Origin: an uncultured Eubacteriales bacterium
GTDB taxonomy: Bacteria; Bacillota; Clostridia; Oscillospirales; Oscillospiraceae
Reading direction: 5' to 3'
DNA: 8,667 bases
Assembly (NCBI GenBank): GCA_900555795.1
Contig: USMP01000030.1
Location: 1 to 8,667, forward strand
Shown here piece by piece: positions 1-5,753 of this stretch. Made by a program: the position numbers and the translations under genes. Under the pieces are notes generated by a model. It was not told where the DNA came from. It did no database searches and was given only the letters and a program-made list of their open reading frames with translations. Each line of letters opens with the position of its first letter. The stretch's first letter is position 1.

Positions 1-11
1 CGCCGTCTCAT

Positions 12-68
12 AAAAACCTGACGCGCTTCGCGCTATAAAAAGCTTTTCAAGCTTTCTATCAGGTTTTA
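12..68. repeat. Structured intergenic element, predicted three-way junction
   Basis: Outer arms AAAACCTGA (13-21) and TCAGGTTTT (59-67) are perfectly complementary. Between them sit two further hairpins: GCGC-TTC-GCGC (23-33) and AAAGCTT-TTC-AAGCTTT (39-55). Together they would fold as a three-way junction in RNA or single-stranded DNA. A run of A before the left arm and of T in the right arm could let it act as a terminator on either strand for a gene outside the window. The design suggests a dispersed intergenic repeat or a small structured RNA. No family is assigned. Confidence 0.5.
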
Positions 69-223
69 GTATAAGGGGCGCGCCGCCGGGGGCAGGCCCC
101 TCCCGCCGGCCCCACCCCGGGAAAACCCGCCCCGCCTCCATGGCAAAACAGCCTCCCAGCGTTCACGTCCGCAGACGTGGAAAAGGAGCCGGACAGAAAT
201 GGCGGGTATTCATAAGACGGTTC
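69..223. other. Intergenic stretch, GC-rich then mixed, no supported gene
   Basis: The first part (about 75-140) is extremely GC-rich, with runs of G and C that can pair with each other. At 164-179 there is a perfect 6-bp hairpin, CACGTC-CGCA-GACGTG. A 47-codon open frame runs from an ATG at 140 to a TAA at 281-283, but no ribosome binding site precedes it and it runs into the hairpin and promoter of the next gene, so it is not called as a gene. Confidence 0.4.
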
Positions 224-255
224 ACAGGCACAGCAGAACTAACTGCTGTGCCTGT
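224..255. terminator. Perfect 13-bp hairpin upstream of the acetyltransferase
   Basis: ACAGGCACAGCAG (224-236) pairs perfectly with CTGCTGTGCCTGT (243-255) around a 6-nt loop. There is no long T tract on either strand, so it is either a weak terminator insulating the acetyltransferase promoter that begins 3 nt later, or a protein or RNA structure site. The terminator role is inferred from position. Confidence 0.4.
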
Positions 256-257
256 TA

Positions 258-286
258 TTGCATCATTCACTTTCGTTTGGTAATAT
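258..286 (+). promoter_or_regulatory. Sigma-A promoter of the GNAT gene
   Basis: The -35 TTGCAT (258-263) and -10 TAATAT (281-286) are separated by exactly 17 bp. Transcription would begin near 293, giving a leader of about 35 nt before the ATG at 328. Confidence 0.6.
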
Positions 287-327
287 GTAATCAAACAAAC
301 TGATGAATTGGAATTCGGAGAAGTGTT

Positions 328-756
328 ATGATAAGAAAAGCAACTGCAAATGATGCAGAGCAATTAAGTGTTCTTAATGACGAATTTAATGGCAAGGGCG
401 AAACAACCATAGAGAATATCAGAAACTCCCTTATGAGCAATTACCAAGAAGTTGTTATTGTTGATGACGAAGAAGGCGTGCTGACGGGGTTTGTTTGTGT
501 CCAGCTAAAAAAATCATTTTGTTACGATGATTATATGCCCGAGATCACAGAAGTGTATGTTCGCCCTGCATATAGAAAGCAGGGGATTGCAAGCAAGATG
601 ATTACTTTTGTAGAGGATTATTGCCTCAAGAATTATCCGCTTCATAAATATGAACTTCTTACAGGTGATGAAAACCTCATTGCCCAATCGGTGTATAGTA
701 AGCTGGGATATACAAATGACAATGAACTCCATTTATCAAAGCGAATAAAGAAGTAA
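328..756 (+). CDS. GNAT-family N-acetyltransferase
   Basis: A 142-residue single-domain protein of the GCN5-related N-acetyltransferase fold, which moves an acetyl group from acetyl-CoA to an amine. The acetyl-CoA pyrophosphate-binding loop is visible as RKQGIA (residues 83-88) after the strand EVYVRP (75-80). The late-fold signature VYSKLGY is at 122-128. The length is normal for a stand-alone cytoplasmic GNAT. The acceptor cannot be read from the sequence; small-molecule or antibiotic amines are possible because the layout resembles aminoglycoside acetyltransferase relatives, but this is not established. The ATG is supported by GGAG at 317-320, 7 nt upstream, and by its own promoter. Base composition is much more AT-rich than the 1115-4803 operon, which suggests recent acquisition. 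It appears to be transcribed alone. Confidence 0.85.
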   Translation: MIRKATANDAEQLSVLNDEFNGKGETTIENIRNSLMSNYQEVVIVDDEEGVLTGFVCVQLKKSFCYDDYMPEITEVYVRPAYRKQGIASKMITFVEDYCLKNYPLHKYELLTGDENLIAQSVYSKLGYTNDNELHLSKRIKK

Positions 757-789
757 GTCAACTCCAATTTGTGGAACAGATTCTAAGGG

Positions 790-836
790 CGCACTTCTAT
801 ACACCTGCTGCGTATATCGCGCGGAGTGCGATTTTG
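790..836 (+). terminator. Possible terminator of the acetyltransferase gene
   Basis: Outer arms CGCACT (790-795) and AGTGCG (825-830) enclose an inner TATAC/GTATA pairing, and the structure is followed by ATTTTG. The stem is interrupted and the T tract short, so it is a weak candidate. Confidence 0.35.
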
Positions 837-845
837 CACCGCACT

Positions 846-990
846 AAAACCTCCCTTGTGTAAAGGGAGGTGGCACGACGAAGCCGTGACGGAGGGATTG
901 TCTGTTACGGCATTCAACCAGACTGCGTAACAACCCCTCAGTCAAAAATCAGAAGATTTTTGACAGCTTCCCCTTACACAGGGGAGCCTT
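846..990. repeat. MITE-like palindromic intergenic repeat
   Basis: The element is an imperfect palindrome about 145 bp long. Its left end contains CTCCCTTGTGTAAAGGGA and its right end, read on the other strand, contains CTCCCCTGTGTAAGGGGA. Further in, GACGGAGGGATTGT matches the opposite-strand GACTGAGGGGTTGT, and TGTTACG (903-909) pairs with CGTAACA (926-932). A side hairpin GTCAAAAATC-AGAA-GATTTTTGAC occupies 941-964. It has no coding capacity. From memory, very similar repeats are scattered between genes in Oscillospirales genomes, which would make it a non-autonomous mobile element. It lies between the acetyltransferase and the operon terminator. No convincing target-site duplication is visible. 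Confidence 0.7.
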
Positions 991-1030
991 GGGTACTCCC
1001 ACACCGGGACAACATATAAAGCCCTCCTAA

Positions 1031-1064
1031 AGCCCTCCCTATGACCGCAACCATAGGGAGGGCT
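1031..1064 (-). terminator. Terminator of the KDG operon
   Basis: A perfect 13-bp stem, AGCCCTCCCTATG (1031-1043) with CATAGGGAGGGCT (1052-1064), and an 8-nt loop. It lies 50 bp downstream of the gntR stop codon. On the minus strand the stem is followed by TTTAGG and then a second short T-rich stretch, so it is a moderately good intrinsic terminator. Confidence 0.6.
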
Positions 1065-1114
1065 AACTGCTTTACGAACAACCGGCAAAAGTCCGGCTCC
1101 TTTTTTGCGGCCCT

Positions 1115-1789
1115 TTATGCCCCCCTGCCGCGGAGTATACTCTCCCGGCTGGTGTTCAGATGCACCGCCATGGCCCAGCGGGCGCCGAAGCCGTCCCTCC
1201 GGCGGATGGCGTCCACAACCGACCGGTGCTCCCGCACCGTGTCCCGGGAATTTATGTTCCGGGTCAGATCAATGGAGGCGTAGACAGAGGAGTTGATAAT
1301 GGGCACCAGGTTGCCCACCACCGCGTTGCCGCTGCACTGGGCCAGCAGCTTATGGAAGCGCACATCCTCCTGGCCGTAATCCTCTCCCGCCAGGATCAGT
1401 TCCTCCACCACGCGGCACTGCTCCTCCACCGCCGCCAGCTGCTCCTCTGTGTGCCGGACAGCGGCCATGGCCGCCAGTTCCGGCTCCAGCATCAGGCGGA
1501 TATCCAGCAGATCCAGGGCGATGTTGTCCCGGCTCTCCATGAATTCCAGCCCCAGGGGGTCCTCCGGCACGCCCAGCTTCTCAGACAGGAAGATGCCCGC
1601 CCCCTGGCGTACCTCCAGCACGTTGCGGGAGGCCAGGGTTTTCACCGCCTCCCGGACGGTGCCCCGGCCCACCTGGAGTATCTCCGTCAGTTCCGCCTCC
1701 GTGGGCAGCTTATCCCCTGCGGCCAGGGCATGCTCCTTGATATACTCCACCAGCCGCTCCGCAGCCTGCTCCGCCAGCAGCACACCCAT
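1115..1789 (-). CDS. GntR-family (FadR subfamily) transcriptional regulator
   Basis: A 224-residue DNA-binding regulator and last gene of the minus-strand KDG operon, 33 bp after kdgK. The N-terminal winged helix-turn-helix spans about residues 6-70, with PTEAELTEILQVGRGTVREA (29-48) as the helix-turn-helix core and a wing at VRQGAGIF (60-67). The C-terminal half is an all-helical FCD ligand domain. The usual metal-binding quartet of that domain can be placed at D142, H146, H188 and H210. Many FCD regulators of sugar-acid operons bind a pathway acid and lose DNA affinity. Here KDG or KDPG is the natural candidate ligand (inference from neighbours). The start is supported by GGAAGGTGAT just upstream. 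It probably autoregulates the operon from the promoter at about 4890. The length is normal and the gene intact. Confidence 0.88.
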   Translation of the reverse strand: MGVLLAEQAAERLVEYIKEHALAAGDKLPTEAELTEILQVGRGTVREAVKTLASRNVLEVRQGAGIFLSEKLGVPEDPLGLEFMESRDNIALDLLDIRLMLEPELAAMAAVRHTEEQLAAVEEQCRVVEELILAGEDYGQEDVRFHKLLAQCSGNAVVGNLVPIINSSVYASIDLTRNINSRDTVREHRSVVDAIRRRDGFGARWAMAVHLNTSRESILRGRGA

Positions 1790-1822
1790 GGAACATCACC
1801 TTCCTTTCTCTCCCGGGCCCTG

Positions 1823-2848
1823 TCAGCGCTGGACCCGGCCGGTGCCGTCGCCGCCGGCCAGCTTCACCACATCGTCCACACCCACCCGGTTGAAGTCGCC
1901 GATAATGGAGTGCTTCAGGCAGGAGGCCGCCACGGCGAACTCCAGCGCCTGCTGCCTGTCGCTGTAGGTGTTCAGGCCGTAGATCAGGCCGCCGGCAAAG
2001 CTGTCGCCGCCGCCCACCCGGTCCACGATGTCCCGGATCTCATATTTTTTGGACTCATAGAAGGATTCGCCGTCGTTGAGGCAGGCGGCCCAGCCGTTCC
2101 AGTCGGCGCTGTGGCTCTCCCGCAGGGTGATGGCGATCATCTTCATATGGGGGTAGGCCGCCAGCACCTTGTCCCCCAGGGCCCTATACTTGGCCCGATC
2201 CAGCTGGCCGGACTCCACGTCCACATCCACCGTGATGCCCAGGGCCTTCTGCACATCCTCCTCATTGGCGATGGCCACATCCACGTACCGGGCCAACTCC
2301 CCCATGACCTCGCTGGCCTTTTTGCCATACTTCCACAGATTCTTGCGGTAGTTGAGGTCGCAGGATACGGTGATGCCCAGGGCCTTGGCGGCCTTTACGC
2401 TCTCCAGGCTCAGGCGCATGGCACTCTCGCTGATGGCGGGCGTGATGCCGGTGATGTGGAACCACTCCACCCCGGCAAAGGCCCGCTCCCAGTCGATATC
2501 GCCAGGCCCCGCCAGGGCGATGGCGGAGTCGGCGCGGTCATAGACCACCTTGCTGGGCAGCTGGTTGGCGCCGGGCTCCAGGTAGTACACGCCCATACGG
2601 CCCTCGCCGTACTGGACGCGGCTGGTGTCCACGCCAAAGCGGCGCAGTTCCGCGACACAGGCCTGGCCGATGGCGTTTTTCGGCAGCACCGTGCAGTAGG
2701 CCGCGTCCATGCCAAAGTTGGCCAGGGACACCGCCACATTGGCCTCGCCGCCGCCGAAGGTGGCCTCCAGCATGGGGGTCTGGAACAGCCGCTCCACTCC
2801 CGGGGCCTTCAGCCGCAGCATAATTTCGCCAAACGTTAAAACCTTCAT
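1823..2848 (-). CDS. kdgK: 2-dehydro-3-deoxygluconokinase (KDG kinase, PfkB family)
   Basis: Phosphorylates 2-keto-3-deoxygluconate with ATP to give KDPG, in the cytoplasm. The 341-residue protein has the PfkB/ribokinase fold. The N-terminal signature [16 protein letters not shown] is at 31-46. The KDG-kinase-like DLNYR lies at 164-168, and the ATP-site and catalytic signature [12 protein letters not shown] at 276-287, with D282 as the predicted catalytic base. Placement next to the KDPG aldolase gene strongly supports KDG over other keto-sugars. It is slightly longer than typical bacterial KdgK because of a charged insert at about 208-222. The ribosome binding site AAGGAGG overlaps the eda stop codon, so translation is probably coupled to eda. 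The remaining uncertainty is KDG versus a related 2-keto-3-deoxy-sugar acid. Confidence 0.88.
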   Translation of the reverse strand: MKVLTFGEIMLRLKAPGVERLFQTPMLEATFGGGEANVAVSLANFGMDAAYCTVLPKNAIGQACVAELRRFGVDTSRVQYGEGRMGVYYLEPGANQLPSKVVYDRADSAIALAGPGDIDWERAFAGVEWFHITGITPAISESAMRLSLESVKAAKALGITVSCDLNYRKNLWKYGKKASEVMGELARYVDVAIANEEDVQKALGITVDVDVESGQLDRAKYRALGDKVLAAYPHMKMIAITLRESHSADWNGWAACLNDGESFYESKKYEIRDIVDRVGGGDSFAGGLIYGLNTYSDRQQALEFAVAASCLKHSIIGDFNRVGVDDVVKLAGGDGTGRVQR

Positions 2849-2863
2849 ATTGTCCCCTCCTTA
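2849..2863 (-). promoter_or_regulatory. kdgK ribosome binding site overlapping the eda stop codon
   Basis: On the minus strand the eda TAA (2861-2863) runs directly into AAGGAGG (2856-2862), 7 nt before the kdgK ATG at 2848. A ribosome terminating on eda sits on the next initiation region, so translational coupling of aldolase and kinase is likely. Confidence 0.75.
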
Positions 2864-3817
2864 TTTCTGCGCCAGATGGATGGCAAAGCCGCCGATCTCC
2901 CGGCTCAGGTATACCACCGCCATGCGGCCGTTCTTGTACTTGGCGGTAGCGGGGTCCACGGCGTAGCCCCGCTTCTCCAGTTCGGCCACCGCCACCTCCA
3001 GCTTGTTGGTGCGCAGAGCAATGTGGCCGTTGGTGCCCAGGTACTGGCTCTTCATAACCTCAATGGCATCGGTGGAGAAGTTGGAACTGTTTCCCTCCCT
3101 GGTGGGGAAGCCAAAGGCCTGCTCCAGTTCCCGGCAGACGGCGGAGGCGGCGTCCGCGTCGGCGCAGTTGACGCCGATATGGGCCAGTTCAAAGCCCAGG
3201 ATGGCCTGGCGGGCCTCCCGGCACAGCCGGGTGATCTTCTCAAAGTTGCCGGCGGCAATGTCGCCCTTGGCGCAGACCCAGCTGCCGCCCACGGCGTGGA
3301 CAAAGGGGGCGGCAATATACTCGCCCACGTTCTGGCCGTTGACACCGCCGGTGGGGATGAACTTGACGCCGCCGAAGGGGCCGGACAGGGCCTTCATGGC
3401 GGTCAGTCCGCCGTAGACGTTGGCGGGGAAGAATTTCAGCACCTTCAGGCCCAGCTTCATGGCGGCCATGATCTCCGTGGGGGTGACACAGCCGGGGGTG
3501 ACGGCCACACCGTGCTCCACGCACCAGCGGACCACCTCCCCGTCAAAGCCGGGGGAGACAATGAACCTGGCGCCGCAGGCCACCGCCTTCCGGCACTGCT
3601 CCAGGGTGATAACGGTGCCGGCGCCCACCAGCATGTCGGGGCAGCCCTGGGCTACCGCCGCAATGGCGTCTGCCGCCGCCGCGGTGCGGAGGGTGATCTC
3701 CATCACGTCCACCCCTCCGGCCAGCAGGGCCTGGGCGGTGGGAACAGCATCCTTGGCGTCCTCAATGACCACAACGGGAACAATGGCAGAATTGGCCAGC
3801 CGCTTCAAAATATCCAT
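2861..3817 (-). CDS. eda: KDPG/KHG aldolase fused to a C-terminal VOC (glyoxalase-like) domain
   Basis: The N-terminal domain (about residues 1-205) is a class I KDPG/KHG aldolase that cleaves 2-keto-3-deoxy-6-phosphogluconate to pyruvate and glyceraldehyde 3-phosphate. Visible active-site parts are MEITLR (39-44, with E40 and R44), GAGTV (65-69), and KFFPA (128-132), whose K128 is the Schiff-base lysine. Stand-alone Eda proteins are about 200-215 residues; this one has 318. The extra part (about 208-318) reads as one vicinal-oxygen-chelate domain: LAHIGVN near 211-217, GHIALRTN at 264-271, and a final strand at IGGFAIHL (308-315). H213 and H265 could be metal ligands. The role of the VOC part is unknown; it could act on a keto-acid or aldehyde or be structural. 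The start is supported by AAGGAG 9 nt upstream. It lies 26 bp after the dehydrogenase gene and 12 bp before kdgK. Confidence 0.9.
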   Translation of the reverse strand: MDILKRLANSAIVPVVVIEDAKDAVPTAQALLAGGVDVMEITLRTAAAADAIAAVAQGCPDMLVGAGTVITLEQCRKAVACGARFIVSPGFDGEVVRWCVEHGVAVTPGCVTPTEIMAAMKLGLKVLKFFPANVYGGLTAMKALSGPFGGVKFIPTGGVNGQNVGEYIAAPFVHAVGGSWVCAKGDIAAGNFEKITRLCREARQAILGFELAHIGVNCADADAASAVCRELEQAFGFPTREGNSSNFSTDAIEVMKSQYLGTNGHIALRTNKLEVAVAELEKRGYAVDPATAKYKNGRMAVVYLSREIGGFAIHLAQK

Positions 3818-3843
3818 ATGTGTGCTTCTCCTTTTATTTCAAT

Positions 3844-4803
3844 TTACAGCTTATTAACGGGGTAAACCGGCGCCTTGCCGGTGAGCGCGTTGATCACATT
3901 CCGGGCGGACTTGACCTTCAGTTCCCGCACCGCCTCCTCCGTGCTGTACGCCGTGTGGTCGGTGAGGACCACATTGTCCAGGCCGAAGTAGGGGGAGCCG
4001 GCGGGCAGAGGCTCCCGGTTGTGGGTATCCAGGCCGGCGCAGAGGATCCGGCCCTCCCGCAGGGCCTCCACCATGGCCTCGTCGTCAATCAGGGGGCCCC
4101 GGCCGGTGTTCACCACGATGGCGGTGGGCTTCATCAGGGCCAGAGTGTCCCGGTTGAGCATGCCGGTCGTCTCCGGTGTGACGGGCATGTGCAGGGAGAG
4201 GAAGTCCGCCTGGCGGAGCACGTCCGTCAACTCCCCCTTCTCCACCCCCAGCTGCGCGCAGGCCTCGGCGGAGACATAGGGGTCATAGACCAGGATTTTC
4301 TCCAGGCCAAACCCGGCGCACTTCCGGGCCAGAGCCCGGGCAATCCGGCCGAAGCCCAAAATACCCAGGGTCTTGCCCGCCAGCCGGAAGCTGGTGCGCT
4401 GGATATTCCACTGGCCCTGGCGGACCAGCCGGTCCCGGCGGGCCACGTCCCGCAGGCAGGCCAGCAGCAGCGCCAGGGCGTGGTCGGACACATCCTCGGC
4501 GCAGTAGTCAGGCACGTTTGTCACCTGGATGCCCCTGGCGGTGCAGGCGGACAGATCCACGTTGTCGTAGCCCACCCCATAGCGGTTGATCAGCCTGCAC
4601 CTGGTCAGGGCGCTTACCGCTTTGGCGGTCATGGGGGCCATATCCAGCAGAAGCGCGTCGGCGTCGGCGCACCGGCGCATAAGATCATCCTCCGTGGCGC
4701 ACTGGAGCACCTCCAGTTCCGCCCCGATTTCTGAAAGCATCACCCGCTCGATGTCGTAGCTGGCGTGGCGGCCATCGGTCACATAGACTTTGTATTGAGC
4801 CAT
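3844..4803 (-). CDS. D-isomer-specific 2-hydroxyacid dehydrogenase (NAD-dependent, CtBP/PGDH-like)
   Basis: A 319-residue cytoplasmic oxidoreductase that interconverts a 2-keto acid and a D-2-hydroxy acid with NAD(H). The substrate domain NRYGVGYDNVD is at 73-83. The dinucleotide-binding loop GILGFGRIAR is at 147-156, and the acidic residue after the second strand (VYDPY, D174) favours NAD over NADP. The catalytic triad is R235 (NTGRGPLID), E264 (NREPL) and H283 (TDHTAYS). It is the first gene of the operon, 75 nt downstream of the inferred transcription start, with GAGGA at 4811-4815 as ribosome binding site. The substrate is not readable; with KDG kinase and KDPG aldolase beside it, a keto-sugar-acid reductase or sugar-acid dehydrogenase is the most economical guess. 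Phosphoglycerate dehydrogenase-like activity is an alternative. Confidence 0.87.
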   Translation of the reverse strand: MAQYKVYVTDGRHASYDIERVMLSEIGAELEVLQCATEDDLMRRCADADALLLDMAPMTAKAVSALTRCRLINRYGVGYDNVDLSACTARGIQVTNVPDYCAEDVSDHALALLLACLRDVARRDRLVRQGQWNIQRTSFRLAGKTLGILGFGRIARALARKCAGFGLEKILVYDPYVSAEACAQLGVEKGELTDVLRQADFLSLHMPVTPETTGMLNRDTLALMKPTAIVVNTGRGPLIDDEAMVEALREGRILCAGLDTHNREPLPAGSPYFGLDNVVLTDHTAYSTEEAVRELKVKSARNVINALTGKAPVYPVNKL

Positions 4804-4874
4804 CGTCCATTCCTCATTTCATAAAAGTTCGGGCGCTTCTGCGTCCCGTTGGTAAATTCATCATACAAATTAAT

Positions 4875-4894
4875 TGGTTATTCTTATAATACCA
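4875..4894. promoter_or_regulatory. Candidate operator over the KDG operon -10 box
   Basis: The sequence TGGT-N12-ACCA is symmetric about the -10 region of the minus-strand promoter. FadR-type GntR regulators commonly bind palindromes with TGGT/ACCA-like half sites, and the operon encodes such a regulator. The inner 12 bp are only weakly symmetric, so the assignment is tentative. Confidence 0.3.
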
Positions 4895-4913
4895 GAGAGA
4901 AATGTTCTGTCAA
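4886..4913 (-). promoter_or_regulatory. Sigma-A promoter of the KDG operon
   Basis: Read on the minus strand: -35 TTGACA (4908-4913), a 16-bp spacer, and -10 TATTAT (4886-4891) preceded by TGG, which gives an extended -10 TGn. This is a near-consensus promoter. Transcription should start near 4879, giving a 75-nt leader before the dehydrogenase ATG. A strong promoter of this kind is expected to need repression. Confidence 0.75.
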
Positions 4914-5010
4914 TTTGGAATATCCCCCAATTTTTTTCAATATTTTTATAAAATATGCCCAAAAGTCATATGATAACATTCCCGAATTTTTGGGGGCGGG
5001 GCAAAGAGCC

Positions 5011-5039
5011 TTGCAAGTTTCTTCGGAAATGGGTATACT
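5011..5039 (+). promoter_or_regulatory. Sigma-A promoter of trxA
   Basis: The -35 TTGCAA (5011-5016), a 17-bp spacer, and -10 TATACT (5034-5039). The start would be near 5046, with a leader of about 49 nt. It is divergent from the KDG operon promoter, with about 97 bp of AT-rich DNA between the two -35 boxes. Confidence 0.65.
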
Positions 5040-5094
5040 AAGAGCAGATCCAGGTAAAATAAGGCGGATTTTCCGCAGAAGGGAGCATAAGGAT

Positions 5095-5403
5095 ATGTCG
5101 GTTGTTACGCTGACGAAGGACAACTTCACGCAAGAGGTGCTCCAGAGCGACCGGCCGGTGCTGGTGGATTTCTGGGCCAGCTGGTGCGGCCCCTGCCAGG
5201 CCCTGGGCCCCATGGTGGACGAGGTGGCCGAGGAGCAGTCCCAGGTGAAGGTTGGCAAGGTCAATGTGGACGAGCAGGCGGAACTGGCCCGGGAGTACCG
5301 GATTATGAGCATTCCCACCCTGCTGGTGTTTCGGGACGGCCAGCTGGCCCGCCGGGAGGTGGGCGGCCGTTCGAAGGAAGAACTGCTGGAATTGATTCGA
5401 TAA
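5095..5403 (+). CDS. trxA: Thioredoxin
   Basis: A 102-residue single-domain cytoplasmic disulfide reductant. The redox motif WCGPC is at 30-34 in the context DFWASWCGPC. The buried acid is D25, the cis-proline is P74 in SIPT, and the usual glycine-rich end VGGRSKEEL follows. Length and motifs match classical thioredoxin 1. I chose the ATG at 5095 because AAGGGAG lies 9 nt upstream and the protein then starts at the normal thioredoxin position. The frame is open further upstream, but that part overlaps the promoter and is not thioredoxin-like. It is a monocistronic gene ending in a strong terminator. No thioredoxin reductase is adjacent, so it depends on a reductase encoded elsewhere. Confidence 0.95.
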   Translation: MSVVTLTKDNFTQEVLQSDRPVLVDFWASWCGPCQALGPMVDEVAEEQSQVKVGKVNVDEQAELAREYRIMSIPTLLVFRDGQLARREVGGRSKEELLELIR

Positions 5404-5405
5404 AA

Positions 5406-5455
5406 AGCCGCCGCTTCCCCATACAGGCAGGGAGGCGGCGGCTCTCTCTAAAATT
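5406..5455 (+). terminator. Intrinsic terminator of trxA
   Basis: A 14-bp GC-rich stem with one G-T pair, AGCCGCCGCTTCCC (5406-5419) with GGGAGGCGGCGGCT (5430-5443), a 10-nt loop, and a tail of CTCTCTAAAATTTT. It begins 3 nt after the stop codon. Confidence 0.85.
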
Positions 5456-5479
5456 TTCCCGCTGGTGAAAAGATTTGTC

Positions 5480-5508
5480 TTTACAAATCCACAGTACCGG
5501 AGTATAAT
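5480..5508 (+). promoter_or_regulatory. Near-consensus promoter upstream of the tRNA region
   Basis: The -35 TTTACA (5480-5485), a 17-bp spacer, and a perfect -10 TATAAT (5503-5508). It points at the tRNA relic at 5585 and, about 245 nt further on, at the intact tRNA-Ala. I see no clear separate promoter directly in front of the intact tRNA. Confidence 0.7.
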
Positions 5509-5584
5509 AATAACGCTTTTAGGCGTCCGCCGTTTTGCAGCCAGCAGTTTTGGCAGCCTGCGGCGCGGCAGAATATCCACCCTT

Positions 5585-5627
5585 GGGGGCGTAGCTCAGC
5601 TGGGAGAGCGTACGGTTCGCATTCCTA
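5585..5627 (+). pseudogene. Truncated tRNA-Ala-like relic (5' half only)
   Basis: This stretch reproduces the 5' half of a tRNA: acceptor-like GGGGGCG, TA, a D arm GCTC-AGCTGGGA-GAGC identical to that of the intact tRNA at 5754, and an anticodon arm with the same loop TTCGCAT (anticodon CGC). The anticodon stem TACGG/TCCTA keeps 4 of 5 pairs, counting one G-T. After 5627 the sequence is unrelated: there is no T arm and no 3' acceptor strand or CCA. It cannot form a tRNA. Confidence 0.7.
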
Positions 5628-5753
5628 TGGATGCACATCGACCAGCGGAAGTTGGCTCATAATTTCGAATGGCTTTCCTGAGAAATCTTCTAAAATTGAA
5701 TACCCCCAAAGTCCGCTTTTTGTTACGAAAAATCCGCAAAAAACGGCCAATAT
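5628..5753. other. AT-rich spacer between the tRNA relic and the intact tRNA
   Basis: The stretch has no ribosome binding site with a plausible frame, no repeat, and no obvious promoter. Together with 5456-5627 it makes up the gene-free part of 5404-5753. Confidence 0.5.

Noticed and set aside
846..990. CRISPR array or riboswitch
   Set aside because: There is no series of spaced direct repeats, and the palindromic arms describe a MITE-like element; no riboswitch core was recognised.
1160..2839. Very long plus-strand open frame antisense to gntR and kdgK
   Set aside because: It arises from GC-rich codons of the opposite-strand genes, which have clear family motifs; its own translation is low-complexity and has no recognisable domain.
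2876..4734. Long plus-strand open frames antisense to eda and the dehydrogenase
   Set aside because: They have the same GC-driven antisense openness, with no ribosome binding sites or motifs, and the minus-strand genes carry complete catalytic residues.
4804..4879. Riboswitch or attenuator in the KDG operon leader
   Set aside because: The 75-nt leader shows no stable stem followed by a T tract and no recognisable aptamer, so a repressor acting at the promoter is the simpler explanation.
4849..5094. N-terminal extension of the thioredoxin frame
   Set aside because: The extension covers the promoter (5011-5039) and AT-rich intergenic DNA; the ATG at 5095 has a good ribosome binding site and gives a standard 102-residue thioredoxin.
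5585..5627. A second functional tRNA-Ala
   Set aside because: The T arm, the 3' acceptor strand and CCA are missing downstream, so only a 5'-half relic is supported.
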